The notes beneath the pieces were generated by a model. The model was not told the DNA's origin. It made no database searches and saw only the letters and a list, made by a program, of their open reading frames with translations. From Haematobia irritans (Eukaryota > Arthropoda > Insecta > Diptera > Muscidae): a stretch of DNA of 64,000 nt. Position numbers and translations under genes: made by a program. The DNA is taken from NCBI RefSeq assembly GCF_050003625.1, contig NC_134398.1:89975832-90039831 (forward strand), given 5' to 3'. Below, piece by piece: positions 43,029 to 55,500 of this stretch; position 1 is the first letter of the stretch, and each line of letters begins with the position of its first letter.

Positions 43029-44148
43029 GTTTGCGTCCTGGGAAGATCTTTACCCTAATCGAACTATCATTTGCGCATTTTATATGGAAGAATTCACCAC
43101 ATAACCCGCATCCAACACTAAATTGGTTATTCTTTACTAAGCCATGTCAAGTAGGACAAGAATATGATTAGCTTTGTGTTGGCATTATGTATGAATTCAG
43201 ATAAGATACAACACAAATATAACAAGCCGTTTCAATCTAACGCCAAGAACGAAGGGACAGATGTACATGCAAAACAATACAATTCCTCCAACGAAATCAA
43301 TATGAAACCCCAACAAAAAAGCACCAGCAGCATTAATTTCGGCACACTCCAGACAAAAACAAAGAGTGGACAATCTCTTAGTAGTGAGAGAAAGAAATGT
43401 CACAACAGCACAGCAATCACGTGCAAAACAGGTTTCCAGCAATTTACAAATCAGTTGTGACTGACATAATAGACATAGGCGCGAAAATATGTTTTATTTC
43501 CATTTTGGTTTCTTCTTCTACCAGAATATGCAGACGTCATTGTTGTTATTCACTTGCAAACGACAATTTTATTGAACTCTGTTTAAAATTCAGTTCATCA
43601 GCAAATATTCCATGCTATACTTATGACAGTCACAATTGATTTTAAATGTTTCGTTTTTTATCGCTACTTTATATAAAATCTTTATATAAATTTTCACTTC
43701 AAAAGTAACTTTCCGGGCACAAATAAAAATTCTAGCAATCCATTTCAGTGATGCCAATCTTCCAATCTTATATGTATCGTAACATCGATAGCCTATTGAG
43801 TTAGTGTCACATCCAAATCCAAACAGCATAACAGCTTTTCTTGAACAGAAATGTGCCTCATATTTGGCCTTGTAACATAATTGTATGGCTTACCTTTCCA
43901 ATTTTATATTTCTTCTTGCAGAAGTAGCACGGATTGGCTACCGACTACATAACTACATACCACTACCATGCAAGCGTCTTAGAAATTCTGCAATCACTGT
44001 TTGTTGAAGAAATGCGAATCTAAATTCCTTTTCTTTATGCGATTCGGGTGAGGTCATTAAATTATTTAACTCTCCTTAAGGGTACTGAGTAACGCAGGTG
44101 TACTCAATATATCCATATAAATCAGTGATGTTATTGATGTGGCTTAAC
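43029..44148. other. Unassigned intergenic DNA
   Basis: The plus frame 43164-43460 (98 aa, Lys/Asn/Ser/Thr-rich) shows no domain and is probably chance. A pyrimidine-rich TTTATATTTCTTCTTGCAG at 43905 looks like a splice acceptor, but no exon could be supported. Confidence 0.3.
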
Positions 44149-44185
44149 CAGGGCTGCGGAGTCGGAGTCTGAAGATTTTGCTGGA

Positions 44186-45675
44186 GTTGTTGTTGTTGTA
44201 ACAGTTTTTAATGTAGTTTCATCCATTTTGTTCTATGCTTGTGTAGTTCAGCTGGTAGCCACATCAAGGAACTCTGCGACAAGGATGGGGTGTGTCCAGA
44301 GTGATCTGGTAGTGAGACGGGTAGGCTTAGCTGGGCAAGCAAAAAGGTGACGAGTGTCATGTGGCCCTTCATTACATATGGGACACACGTCAGCTACGCT
44401 GCTATCAATAACTGATAAGTATGAATTGAGGCGGCTGCATTTGCCTGATCTTAGTTGGGCCAAAACTACCCTTGTCTGCCGTGGGAGGTCTCTTTCCTCT
44501 GGTGCAATGGGCGGCGTTCGGGCTCCGAGAACAGGATTAACCTTGTAGCTTCTCACCGCTTTAGCTACAGTATCCTCATGAATCCTGTTCAGACCTGTCT
44601 GGTATGCTGCCTGATCTAGAGGATCTCATTTGTAAGGCTGGATCTCGGGCTCTAGAAGGTGATCAACCCTTACATTCGTGGGTGGAGGTTGTCTATCCAC
44701 AAGATGGTGATTCGGATGACAACTTCGATGGCAACCCAAGAGGTACTGCTTTGACAACATGTAGTTGTGTCGACGCACTGGGATGATCTGGGTCTCCGCA
44801 TAAAGGTGATCCAGGGGTGTACTGCGGAGACATCATGTTGCGGTTCTAAGGCAGCGTTCTGACAGGTCTGTATGTTATTCCACTGCGTATTGCTCGTTTG
44901 AGGTGTCCACACTGGCGCTGCATAGTTTACCACTGACCGGCCAATTGCCTTATATGTAGTTAACAAGGTTTCTTTGTCCGCACCCCAAGTGCTGCCGGCA
45001 AGCGACTTGAGGACCTTGTTTCTACCGCGGAGCTTATCACAAATTGCAGTGGCATGGGCGGACGACTTATAAAGGCTGTCGAATTTGACCCCGAGAATCT
45101 TGGGGTAATTTGTTGTGGGAATTGTTTCGCCATCGACTCTGACATTCAACTGCCTGCGTACTTCCGCCGTCCATGTAGTGAATAGTGTGGCTGAGGATTT
45201 GCTGGGAGATATCCTCAAATTTCTTGCAGTGAAATAACTGGTAAGATCAGCGAGGTAGACATTTAATCGATCGCAAATGTCATCAACAATGGGCCCGGAT
45301 GCCATGATTGTGCAATCGTCCGCATAAGACACAATCTCGACGCCGTCAGGAGGGGGTTGAATCGAGGACAGGTGGAGGTTAAACAGTGCCGGAGATATCA
45401 CCCCGCCCTGGGGAACTCCCTGTTTAACTCTACGGGGTTTTGACTTCTTGTCCCTGAATTCCACGTACGACTGGCGTCCACACATATAATTCAGAACCCA
45501 ACGCTTCGTTCCTGCCGGTAGGGACGTGTTCTCGATGTCCTCGAATAATGTGGCATGGTTGACCGTATCGAACGCTTTCGATAGGTCAAGCGCAACGAGG
45601 TCCGTCCTATGACACGGCTTGGGCTGATTAAGTCCCCTATTGATATGTGTCGAAATGGCATGTAAGGTGCCATTT
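44186..45675 (-). mobile_element. LINE-B copy C, 5'-truncated
   Basis: 3' end TGTTACAACAACAACAA at 44186 on the minus strand. 5' truncated inside RT near 45675. No duplication resolved in the GGAGTC-rich target. Confidence 0.85.
44248..45675 (-). pseudogene. LINE-B copy C RT and C-terminal zinc knuckle
   Basis: The long frame 44670-45914 includes LSKAFDTVNHATLFEDIENT, KQGVPQGGVISPALFNLHLS, SYADDCTIMASG and the thumb through YAAPVWTPQTSN. A frameshift near 44870 is followed by the frame 44248-44556 with DLPRQTRVVLAQLRSGKCSR and CPICNEGPHDTRHLFACP, a C-terminal zinc-knuckle-like CX2CX7HX4C. This is the best-preserved RT of the family. The first part of the 44670-45914 frame (above 45675) is hAT sequence, not LINE. 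Confidence 0.85.
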
Positions 45676-46264
45676 CGAGCCGGAGTCGTAAAAATTTTGC
45701 TGGACTCCGACTCAGGCGAAAGAAAATTTGAAAAACACTTCATATCTTTATAACTAAAGAAATATTTCGACAAATTAGATTCCATCAGGGTTTTTAATCG
45801 AACAACGAAAAACGAAGTACTGGATTTCAGGCCATTCAAAGTGTATTTATATGGGTGAAATTTCACGATGATATAAATAGTAGGTTTTACTAGAATATGG
45901 GCTGAATTGATCAATTGTATTGTCCATTTTTAACATATAAAACTACAGATTTATGACCATATATATACTCTTGATAAAGGTACAATTTTAAGGCAATATA
46001 GCGGTAGAACCTAACGTTCTTTTTTGGCAGGCATGTCGAGTTCGAAGATGGGTCATACCGGACAATTTTGTGATACAGCACTTACATATAAACCCATCTT
46101 CCGATTTGGTTTACGAAATTTTTCCCAGTCTAAAATTTTCAAAAGATTTGTCAGAAATTTTGAATTTAGGGTTGATTTGAGATCCGTAAACAAAAGTGGA
46201 AAATTCCCGTCGGCCCCTATTTTGTATATGTAGACAATTACTTGAGAAATCTCCATATACACCC

Positions 46265-46553
46265 GCACAGAAAAAAAAAATTCACGAAAAATTTTTCAAT
46301 TAAAATTTTAATTGAGTTTTAAAAAATATTCAATTAAAAATTGAATTGATTCAACAAATTTTTTAATTGAAACAAAAATCAATAACAAACAATAATAGTA
46401 TCAATTAATTTTTTATTTTGATCAATTAATTTTTTAATTGGTCTTCAATTAATTTTTTAATTGATACTATCATTTCTGTAATTGAAGACATTTCAATTAA
46501 AAAATTAATTGAATCAATTAATTTCGTGATTGAATCAGAAAAAAAATTTTCCT
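46265..46553. repeat. AT-rich AATTAATTG MITE
   Basis: GCACAGAAAAAAAAAATTCACG at the left and GATTGAATCAGAAAAAAAAT at the right, inverse of each other at the tips, about 285 bp. The interior is a set of TCAATTAAAAAATTAATTGA inverted words. Absent from hAT copy 1 at the equivalent place. Confidence 0.7.
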
Positions 46554-46677
46554 GCCATCTGAGCCGGTCTTTTGGGAGAAAGTTTGTTTCATCAAACCCA
46601 CTCGAAATTCTTTACATTAAATTGATGGCCTCTAATGTCCATGATAGACCATTTATAAATCGATGTTTCACCATTTT

Positions 46678-47222
46678 TATGATGGCCAATGTTATGATGG
46701 CCAGTATTCGATGGGAGAATTGCAAGGGTTGTAACGACACCAAGCAAATATGGGCCCATTTAAACTTAAACCGCACACTAGATATGCCAGTGTTCTCAAG
46801 GCGTCAGATAGCACTCCTGATATCTGCTATAACGGGTCGCTGCCTGATAGGCGAATTTGCAAAAACTATAGGTGCGAAGTATTGTACTATTGTTTAAGCT
46901 GTCAAGATGTGGAGGAAAAGGAATCAATTAAACACCTCTTGTGTGAGTGTCCTGCCTTTTGTGTAAGGCGTAAGCGAATTTTAGGAGCATATAGCTTTAG
47001 ATTACTGGCGGACCTGGAAAACGTTAACTTAAGAAGTTTGTTAATATTTTTGGAGCAATCTGGTTGGTTCAACAAAAGTAAATAATAGAGAAGTTTCAGT
47101 GGTTAAGACTAGAAGTGCCCATATGTAATAGGTACTTTTAGTTAAATGTGGTATCACAATGGACTGAATAGTCTAAGTGAGCCTGAAATTTAATCGGGCT
47201 GCCACTTTAACCTAACTTAACC
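46678..47222 (+). mobile_element. LINE-A copy 2, strongly 5'-truncated
   Basis: Flanked by TTCACCATTTT (46667-46677 and 47223-47233), 11 bp. Starts within the C-terminal part of ORF2: a frame reads CKGCNDTKQIWAHL, then (46750-47085) CLSCQDVEEKESIKHLLCEC, a zinc-knuckle-like C-terminus. A UTR and the common 3' end TGTGGTATCACAATGGAC ... GGGCTGCCAC TTTAACCTAA follow. The matching empty site lies in hAT copy 1 at about 17635. Confidence 0.93.
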
Positions 47223-47873
47223 TTCACCATTTTACTTCTATAGAAACAATATTCGTAACTGTCATCTGTTGTATGGCAGTGGTTATTTCAAATTCCGCCT
47301 GTCCTAATTTATGGCAGTTTATGTTTGTTTTATATATCCGACACATTATGTTTTTTAACATCTAAACTTTCTGTCTGATTAGCCCGACATTTTGATGTTT
47401 GTGTATTTTTCTTTTTTATGTATTGGTATTGGCCTAAATAGACCAATACCAGTAATTTACTTCTTAAACTTCTGGAAGCTAAATTAATTTTTAAAATTTT
47501 GTGTTTTTATAACTTCATATTCTGGAGATTGTTGTTATCTACCCATATTTTGATGTGGTCTCTATATAGCCATGTGTCGTATTTTAATTGGCCCGAAATT
47601 AAAATGTAGAGTTCTTTACACCCCTACAATTCTGAGATTTGTCGTCGGGTCGTATCAAAAATTAGAGTTCTTTTTGACATATCAACACATATGGCAAAAT
47701 AGAATATTTAAATTGGTCTATTTTTGGAACACTACACCTTAAAATTACAATTGGAATACTGTTAAAATGAGGTTTATGTACACCACCTGGAGTCGACTCC
47801 GGAGTCGGAGCTAATAAGAAGTGCTGGAGTCGGAGCCAGAGTCGAGCAAAATTGACTCGACTCCACAGCCCTG

Positions 47874-49744
47874 TCCGCCGTATGTATGGTATACTTAAGG
47901 TTGAGTTACATATCATGCGTTAATCCGTGCGTTGATATTTTTCATTTTGAAGCACTCTAACAAAACTGTTGCTTTCAAAGAGAAAGTTCAACTCTTCAAT
48001 CAACGGACGCATGGTATGTAACTCAGCCTTAAATGTTTCTAGATCCTTTGTATCGAATCTTGAAGCTTTTCAATGCCCACAACCTATTTACTTACTTATT
48101 TCATTTATTGCATATAATACCCAAAGCGTACAAGGCCAATACATTAATATTTATATATTTACTTAAAAATAGTTGGTAGATAATTAGAAAGAAAACATAA
48201 GTTTAAAGGATTCTAAAAATTATGAAATATAAGCGGCTCCCCAGCCATACATCAAGTTTTTTGTATTTTTATCTGTTTTTCCTTTTGTAATGCCCAGCCA
48301 GCAACGATGCATTTATCTAAATTCTATTGGAACTATAAGGCCAAGGAGTTTTGAAAGAAATTCGATTTATTTTAATTGACAGATTATAATTAAATTTACA
48401 GCGAGTGTACATTTTTTCAAAAAAACGTCATTTACCCGTTTACTCTTAATATTTCTCGAATTGTATCGAATCTGGAAACAAATCTACTTTCGTAAAAGTT
48501 GTTGAAAACAAACAAAATTTTTTGTGTGTAGGAGAAGGGATTTTAAAGCGAAAATGTAAAGTTAGGATGACTATGTGCGATGGATACCAAAACCCAATAT
48601 GCATGATAATGAAAAGTAGGTCTTTCCGACAAAAAGTGGTATATTACATTTTGCGTTTAGAATCGAAAAGTCTACACGCTGGCCAAAAACTGGACCAATC
48701 GGACCACTTGTACTAAAGTAGATTTAAGCCCAAAGGGACACGACTGTTGTTTTGATATTGTTCTTAGCTATTGTTGTTGTTATCTTTGGTCTAGCTTTTA
48801 ATTAGTTGTACCATGGAACAACGTATAAAATTGAATGTCAATCGAATAGTTATGTGTTTAACAAACTTTTCTAACAGTCTATACAATATTCAGTGCATTT
48901 CAAAGTTGACTAATTTTAATCATTAGTAACGGGCGAAATAAAACCAGACAATAGGCAATAAGAATACGTCATATATGTGATAAGAAAGTCGATATGCATA
49001 CATATCGTACTGTATTGTAATCAATGTCAAAGATTATAGTTTTGCTTTGAAATTAATGTATCCGCATTACAAGGGCAAGCAATAAAGAAGATAATGAAAG
49101 AAACAAATAATAATATAATAAAATGAACACTTACAAACTTAAAAAGGAATTAATCCAAATAATGTCTCCTTGAAATCCAAAAGTATAATTTCTTCAGTTT
49201 ATATTTTTTTAACCTAAGGCAATAATATACGATATAATTTAGATAGAAAAAATCACTAGTACTAATACCTGTAGATTAGCTAGTTGCGTCTGTTCTTCCA
49301 TCTACTGAAGACTTGTGTTAATGTATAGAATGGAGTATTCACAATATCTGCAAATACGAGTATATTAGACAGGCAAATAATTTCTTTGTGTAAAACGATA
49401 ATACGAACCCAATTGCAGAAAAAAGTAAACAAAGTATTAACAATCTGTTGTATTTCAATTCGATAACTTATAGAGAATAATCATCGAGTTCTAACTCTAT
49501 TAAATTCCTGCGATACCGTTAACTTTCGACAAGCGAGTAATCGAAGAAAACTACAGGATGACACAAAGACATCAAAAATTAAAAGCTGATACATTTTTTG
49601 AAATTTATGGATTTTGTAGAATGGAAATACTAATTTGTGCACAGAATGTCAGAGAAACAAATACCTAACAACTGTGGTGCTAACTTATCCTATTGATTGT
49701 AGATAGCAATTCCACCACTGTGACCAGGAAATAACTTCGTTCAA
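47874..49744. other. Intergenic DNA without recognised features
   Basis: No domain-bearing frame, no inverted ends, no tRNA-like structure found. The short open frames here are chance-like. Confidence 0.35.
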
Positions 49745-50941
49745 CCCTGCCAACATTTTTTGAATTTGACGGCGCTTCTGAGAATCCCCACCACGTCATA
49801 CGACATCCAAAACTCGTCGGAAAAGCGCCGTCACTAATAAGAATTTGTACCACCCCAAGTTACTACAAAGAAGTATCGCATGAGTGCACTTATTAGGTGC
49901 ATTTTTTAATAAATGTAGAATGACGCCAATAAGAGCTCCTTCAAACAATCAGAAAAAGTGAATTTTAAGATATTTGTAAAAGAATCATTATGGTCAAGTA
50001 AAACACGATTGTTTAGATGTTTATTAATTTGATTAAACATTTAGAAATTCTTATAAATATAACATTTATACCACTATCACAACACATTTAACATAATTTT
50101 TTCATTAATAATAGAAATATGTTAATTTACAAGTGGTAAGTTACATCCCTGCCAGCATTTCAAAGTTCCATTTCATCCTCATCGCTACCACAGACTCGTA
50201 AATGTCACCACAACCATCGCGAACTGTGATGGGGGAAGCATATCAAAAAGTACAAAATGTACATGAAAGTATTTTGCCATCACTACTGTTAGAAGAGCCA
50301 TTTTATTTTTTGTGAAACGCCAAGCGCAACCAGCTTGTTATATTTTATTTAAATAAAAACGAAAATAAAATGCTGAAAACATAGTTATTACGCTTAATAT
50401 TGTGAAAAGTAAATTGGTGAACAATTTTTGACTTTCCAAATGGAATAAAGTGATAGTTTTTCAAATATTTTTCCAGACACGCTGCCTCCATTGGGAATAA
50501 AAGTACTGGCTGATAGACGCTACAACATTTAACTTACAACTTGTAACTCAACATCAATCTCTTATTAATGCATAAAAATGTGTTAAATGTGATGTGATAG
50601 CCGCATAAATGTTATATTTATGAGAATTTATAAATGTTTCATAAAATTAATAAACATCTAAACAATCGTGTTTTATTTGACCACAATGATTCTTTTACAA
50701 CTATCTTAAAATGCACTTTGTCTGATTGTTTGAAGGGGCTCTTATCGGCGTCCTTCTAAATGTATCCAGAAGGGCTCCTAATAATTGCACTCATGCGATA
50801 CTTTTTTGTAGTAACTTGGCGTGGTACAACTTCTCAATAGTGACGGCGCTTTTCCGAGGAGTTTTGGATATCGTATACGACTGTTTTCGACGTAGTGGGG
50901 ATTCTCTGAAGCGCCCCCAAATTCAAAAAATGTTGGCAGGG
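49745..50941. mobile_element. Foldback element FB-A
   Basis: The outer tip CCCTGCCAACATTTTTTGAA at 49745 is mirrored at 50941. The arms (49745-50152 and 50535-50941) are imperfect inverse copies over about 400 bp. The loop opens CCCTGCCAGCATTTCAAAG. Part of the loop is again mirrored just outside the element (50942-51062), giving nested inverted repeats. The open frame on the plus strand (50726-51109, starting MFEGALIGV) is shared with 58283-58465 only because the DNA is repeated. Confidence 0.7.
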
Positions 50942-52241
50942 ATGTTGCAGCGTCTATCAGCCAGTGTTTTTATTCTCGATGGAGGCAGCGTGTCTGTAAA
51001 ACATCTGAAAAATAATCACTTTATTCCATTTGGAATGTCAAAAATTGTTCACCAATATACCTTTTACAATTTTAAGCGAAATAACAACCCAATAAACACA
51101 AACGTTTGAAAAATGATAAATTTCAACAATTTTTCAAAGGATTAGGGTAATATTCAAGTTTAAAAATTGTTGAGAAAATCGCGTTCTCAACAAAAAACAG
51201 ACATTACCCTCAACAGTGAAATTCAACACATTAGCAATAATATCTCAAGTGTTATCCTCAAATTGAAATGCATCGCTACTCAATAATTTGTCAAACAATT
51301 TTCGATTCGAGTCAAATTCAAAATTAACATCGTTGCAAATACTTTTCAACCTAAATTTGTATGAATGATATCCCCACTTCAAATTGAAAGTCAAAGCCAA
51401 AATTCTATGAATTTTGTATAATTTATTCATTTTCATCAAAATAAAATATATAATAATACACTACACTACATAATACACTACAATACCAATTGATAAATAA
51501 TAATCTTATTAAACATATCAACAAATAAGAACAACAAAAACAACAAAACTTTAAATATCTTAAACATTATTAGTAGGTTAGGTTAGGTTAGGAACGTACT
51601 GGACCGCGTGTTAGAATTGATTTCCAGCAGAAGGAATTCACAAAATATCCATTTTAAACTGATAATAGCATATGAATTAAACTGACGATGTGATGCACAT
51701 TTTCATCCAGAAGTTGTTGATTTCAATAATTTGTTGTTTTTAACAATTTTAATTGGTTGCACTTGTAATGTTTCTGGAAACTTTTTCTTGTCGATAAGCC
51801 ACTCATTTTTCATTGGTCAGCTTCTTAATGTTTGCAAGAATGTAGCATCCAAAGATTTTAGTTTTCTGCAAAGAGATTTAAATTTAGTGACTTCTCTAAA
51901 GTGTTGATTTAATTTTTCATATTGACGTACCAATTATTATAAACTATTTGAAGCAGTTCCAGTTAATTGTCCATCATTTTTTCATCGGTCAGCTTTTTAA
52001 TGTTTTCAAGAACGTAGAATTCATAATTTTAGTTTTCTGCAAAGAGATATACATTTAGTGACTTCCTTAAAGTTTTATTTCATTTTTTTATTTTCACTTA
52101 CCTATTTTTATAAACTATTTGGTTATTTGTCTAAAATTTTCCATTTTATTTTTATTTCTTGCAATTGACCACGAACTTCGTTGCACAAATAAGTATTGAA
52201 AACCACATGGTTTTTTCGTTGCATTTTAGGGTAGTGTTTTG
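50942..52241. other. Intergenic DNA with FB-A loop mirror
   Basis: 50942-51062 mirrors 50405-50534. 51140-51215 holds an imperfect hairpin (TTAGGGTAATATTC / CATTACCCTC). A (TTAGG)n islet sits at 51575. 51770-52130 holds two diverged copies of a block with TTTCATTGGTCAGCTT / TTTCATCGGTCAGCTT about 190 bp apart. No gene. Confidence 0.4.
51575..51592. repeat. (TTAGG)n islet
   Basis: GGTTAGGTTAGGTTAGG without adjoining SINE or LINE body. Same unit as the 3' tail of LINE-A and the SINEs. No flanking duplication found. Confidence 0.6.
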
Positions 52242-52502
52242 TGTTGTGTCGTTAAATTGGTTTCCAATAACAATAATTGAAAAAATGCACGCTGCTTTTA
52301 TACTAAAACTGTATTTATTTTCTAACAGCAATTAATCTTATAATAATAATTACAAAAAGGTGACTTCTTTTTATTTAATGCGATCGTAAGTATATCAAGA
52401 ACAAGAATAAGAAATAAGGGTAAACAAGAATGACAGTTGCCCTTTATGGTGATGCCATATTGATTGATCTGTACGGCTGTGCGATGATTAATGGTCATAA
52501 CA
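52242..52502 (-). repeat. Gypsy-A 3' LTR
   Basis: 261 bp. On the minus strand it begins TGTTATGACC and ends GACACAACA. Matches 56826-57086. Confidence 0.95.
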
Positions 52503-52515
52503 ATTCTCCCCCACT
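52503..52515 (-). promoter_or_regulatory. Gypsy-A polypurine tract
   Basis: On the minus strand GTGGGGGAGAAT directly precedes the 3' LTR. Position and purine run fit plus-strand priming. Confidence 0.7.
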
Positions 52516-52533
52516 TATTGAAGACTCATCCAG

Positions 52534-55500
52534 TTAGTGTCGAACATAATCGCTGTAGTAGCTAGGTGGTTTCCTTAATCTGCTGGATGTACGCCGTGAC
52601 GGTGTAGTGTCAACTTCCGAATTCCCTGTTGAGGTGCTTGGTTGTTGTTGTAGTGGTGTTGACGGTGTTTCAGGCTCATTACTGTGACTTGTTGAAATAC
52701 TGCCGGGAATGTTCGTAAGAAGATGCGGATGATACAAAAGTTGATTATCCGAATGTTGATTATCATTTGTTGCTGGTTCTGCCTCTTGAGACTCTTGTAC
52801 ATCAAGTTGATTCTTTGCCATGGTAAAATTAAGTTGATTTATATGGCGTTTAAAAATAAACCCATTGTCCAAACGAACAAGGTAGTGAAGACGACCAAGT
52901 TTTTTGACAACAGTCCCAAGCTTCCATGAAGGTTTATTTGCCATGTAATACCTTGCTTGTATTCTGTCTCCCACACGTAGCTGTCTGACAGGTAACTCCG
53001 GATTTGAAGATGCTGTAATTTTTGAAGGTTTTAATACATCCAACTTTATTTTAATCTGCCTTCCCAGATATTGTTCAGCAGGCGATTTACCGTTGTTTAG
53101 AGGAGTAGCTCTGTAACGAAAAAGTATTTCTTGCACCTTAGTTGAAATTGACGATGAATCATCTGCCATAGCCGATAGGCGTTTTTTCAAAGTCTGCACA
53201 TTTCGCTCGGCTAAACCATTGGTCGCAGGATGACCAGGAGCGATGAATTTCTGGAAAATTCCACAATTGTGACAAAATGATGTGAATTCTTCGCTTTTGA
53301 AGATTGTAGCGTTATCTGAGACGATAACGTCAGGAAAGCCGTTTCTTGCAAATATATTGCTCAACATGTTTATGGTTGATGAAGATGATGGTGCATTGGA
53401 ACAAATTCCAACTTCCACCCACTTCGATTTGGAGTCCACTACAATTAGAAATTGGTGGCCTTGGAAAGGTCCAGCGTAATCAATATGAATACGTTGCCAG
53501 TTTTGTTGCGGTTCCTCCCAGTGGTGTAAAATTACTCTTGGAGGACTGTTTTGCACTGAAGCACATGCTGCACAAGATCGAACGTAATTTTCGATGTCTT
53601 TATCAATAGCTGTCCAGTAGACGTAACGCCTCGCTAATTGCTTCATCTTTGTTATCCCTAAGTGGGTATGGTGAAGTTCCTCAAGAACAGCTTTTTGTAA
53701 CAAATCTCGAACAACCACTCTCGGCCCCTTGAATAAAATTCCGCAATTTATTGTGTATTCAGTATCGACCATACCTGACGACTGCAAGTCGAACATAATT
53801 TTAGAAAGTTTTTGATCTGATTTTGTAGCTTTCTCGAGTGAATCGAAATTAATAATTGTTGATGATATCTGTTGCACAGTTGAATTACAAATAGACTGCA
53901 CTTCTTTATCGATGAAATTTATATAATTTATCTTCGTACTTATTGGTGCACGTGAAAGACAATCAGCGTTTGCATTTTCTTCACTCCTTTTTGCTATAAC
54001 TTCATAATTATATCCAGCTAGAAATGCTGCGTACCTTTGAAGTCTTGCCGAAGTCATTTGCGGTAGTTTAGAGTTTTGATGAAAAATTCGTGATAGCGGT
54101 CTATTATCAGTGACCAGCTTAAACGTTCTACCGTAAAGATATTCATGAAAATATTGAACAGCATAAACAATGGCTAAGGCTTCTCGGTCCAGCTGAGAAT
54201 AATTTTGTTCTGACGACGTTAATGACCTTGAAGCAAAAGCTATAGGCCTTTCTTCGCCGTTGATTAAATGTGATAGCACCCCAGAAATGCCTGTAGGACT
54301 AGCATCACAGGCTAGCTGCACTGTATGATCCGGATTGAATGGCATGAGGACACGATTACCGGCTATTTCTTGCTTTAAAGCTTCAAAAGAATTTTTACAA
54401 TTTGAATCGAATTTGAAAATTGAATTTTTGCACAATAATTTCCGTAAAGGTGCGGTAAGTGTTGACGCGTTAGGTATGAAACGAGAATAGTAGGTCACCA
54501 TACCTAAAAATCTCCTGACGTCATCTACATTCTTGGGTTGTGGCATCTCGACAATCGCTTTTATTTTAGAATCAGATTTTTGCACTTTGTTGAATTCAAC
54601 TATGTGGCCCAAGAATTCGATGCGTTCTTGAAAAAATGAGCATTTTGAAAGATTTAAGTGTAGATCGTATTTTTTTAGCTGCGCTAAACAAGCCTTCAGA
54701 TTAGATTTGCACTCAGTTACAGTTTCGCCATGAACCAAAATATCATCGAAGTATGCTTCTGTTTTTGGAACCTCACGCAGTATTTGATCGATAATTCTAT
54801 TGAATTCTGCTGGGGCGGTCTTGATTCCAAACGACAGACGGTTCATTCGAAATGTGCCTCGATGCGTTGAGATCGTTTGTATCTCAGATGACAAATCATC
54901 AACTGGAACGTGTAAATATGCTTTGTAGAGATCAAGGCGACAATAAAATCTCGAATCTTTGAGGGCATTAAAAATTTCATCCACTTTTGGAATGGGGTAA
55001 TGTGCATCTACCAACCGCATATTGACTCCGACTTTATAATCAACGCAGAGGCGTACCCCTCCATCCGCTTTTGGGATTACTACCAAAGGTGACCCCCAAT
55101 CGCTATTAGTTACTTTGGTTATAATGCCTTGATTTTCCAATTCATCGATCTCCTTATTAACACGTTCTATTAATGCATATGGTATTTGGCGCTCTTTGAT
55201 ATAAATAGGTTTTGCATTGTCTCGAAGTCGAAGGGAGACTTTATAATTTGGTACACAACCTATCTTCTGTTGAAAAACTGTTGAAAATTCTGACATTAAA
55301 TCATCAATATGATTTAATTCGCTTATTGAATTTGTAATTGGCTCATTGTTGATTTTATCCAATTCGTTGAGATTAATGCATAATCGACGAATCCAAGTAC
55401 GACCTATGAGGGCTGTACAGCCATCTGGCACAACATAAAGGTCATCATAAATTGAAATGTTGTTGAAAACAGCATGAACTCGAACTTTCCCTTCGGGCTT

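Larger units (their letters stand above)
44149..47873. mobile_element. hAT-1 family, second copy with nested insertions
   Basis: Ends CAGGGCTGCGGAGTCGGAG at 44149 and ...GACTCCACAGCCCTG at 47873. The 8-bp flanks differ (GGCTTAAC, TCCGCCGT), so there is no target duplication. Holds LINE-B copy C, an AT-rich MITE and a LINE-A copy. It is the pre-insertion reference for the mariner of copy 1 (47695-47715 uninterrupted), while copy 1 (17630-17645) is the empty site for this LINE-A. Confidence 0.85.

Noticed and set aside
43164..43460. 98-aa Lys/Asn/Ser-rich frame as a host gene
   Set aside because: Low-complexity composition, no domain, no supporting splice or promoter context.
45676..45914. N-terminal part of the 414-aa frame at 44670-45914 as LINE-B protein
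   Set aside because: Above about 45675 the sequence is hAT-1 copy 2 DNA (compare 14830-14990), so the fusion is accidental.
49745..50941. Origin of replication or boundary element from the strong inverted repeat
   Set aside because: A foldback transposon explains the structure, and a rearranged second copy exists at 57510-58500.
50726..51109. 127-aa frame MFEGALIGV..., conserved with 58283-58465
   Set aside because: Both frames lie in FB-A inverted arms. Similarity follows from repeated DNA, and the frame covers an arm, the tip and outside sequence without any domain.
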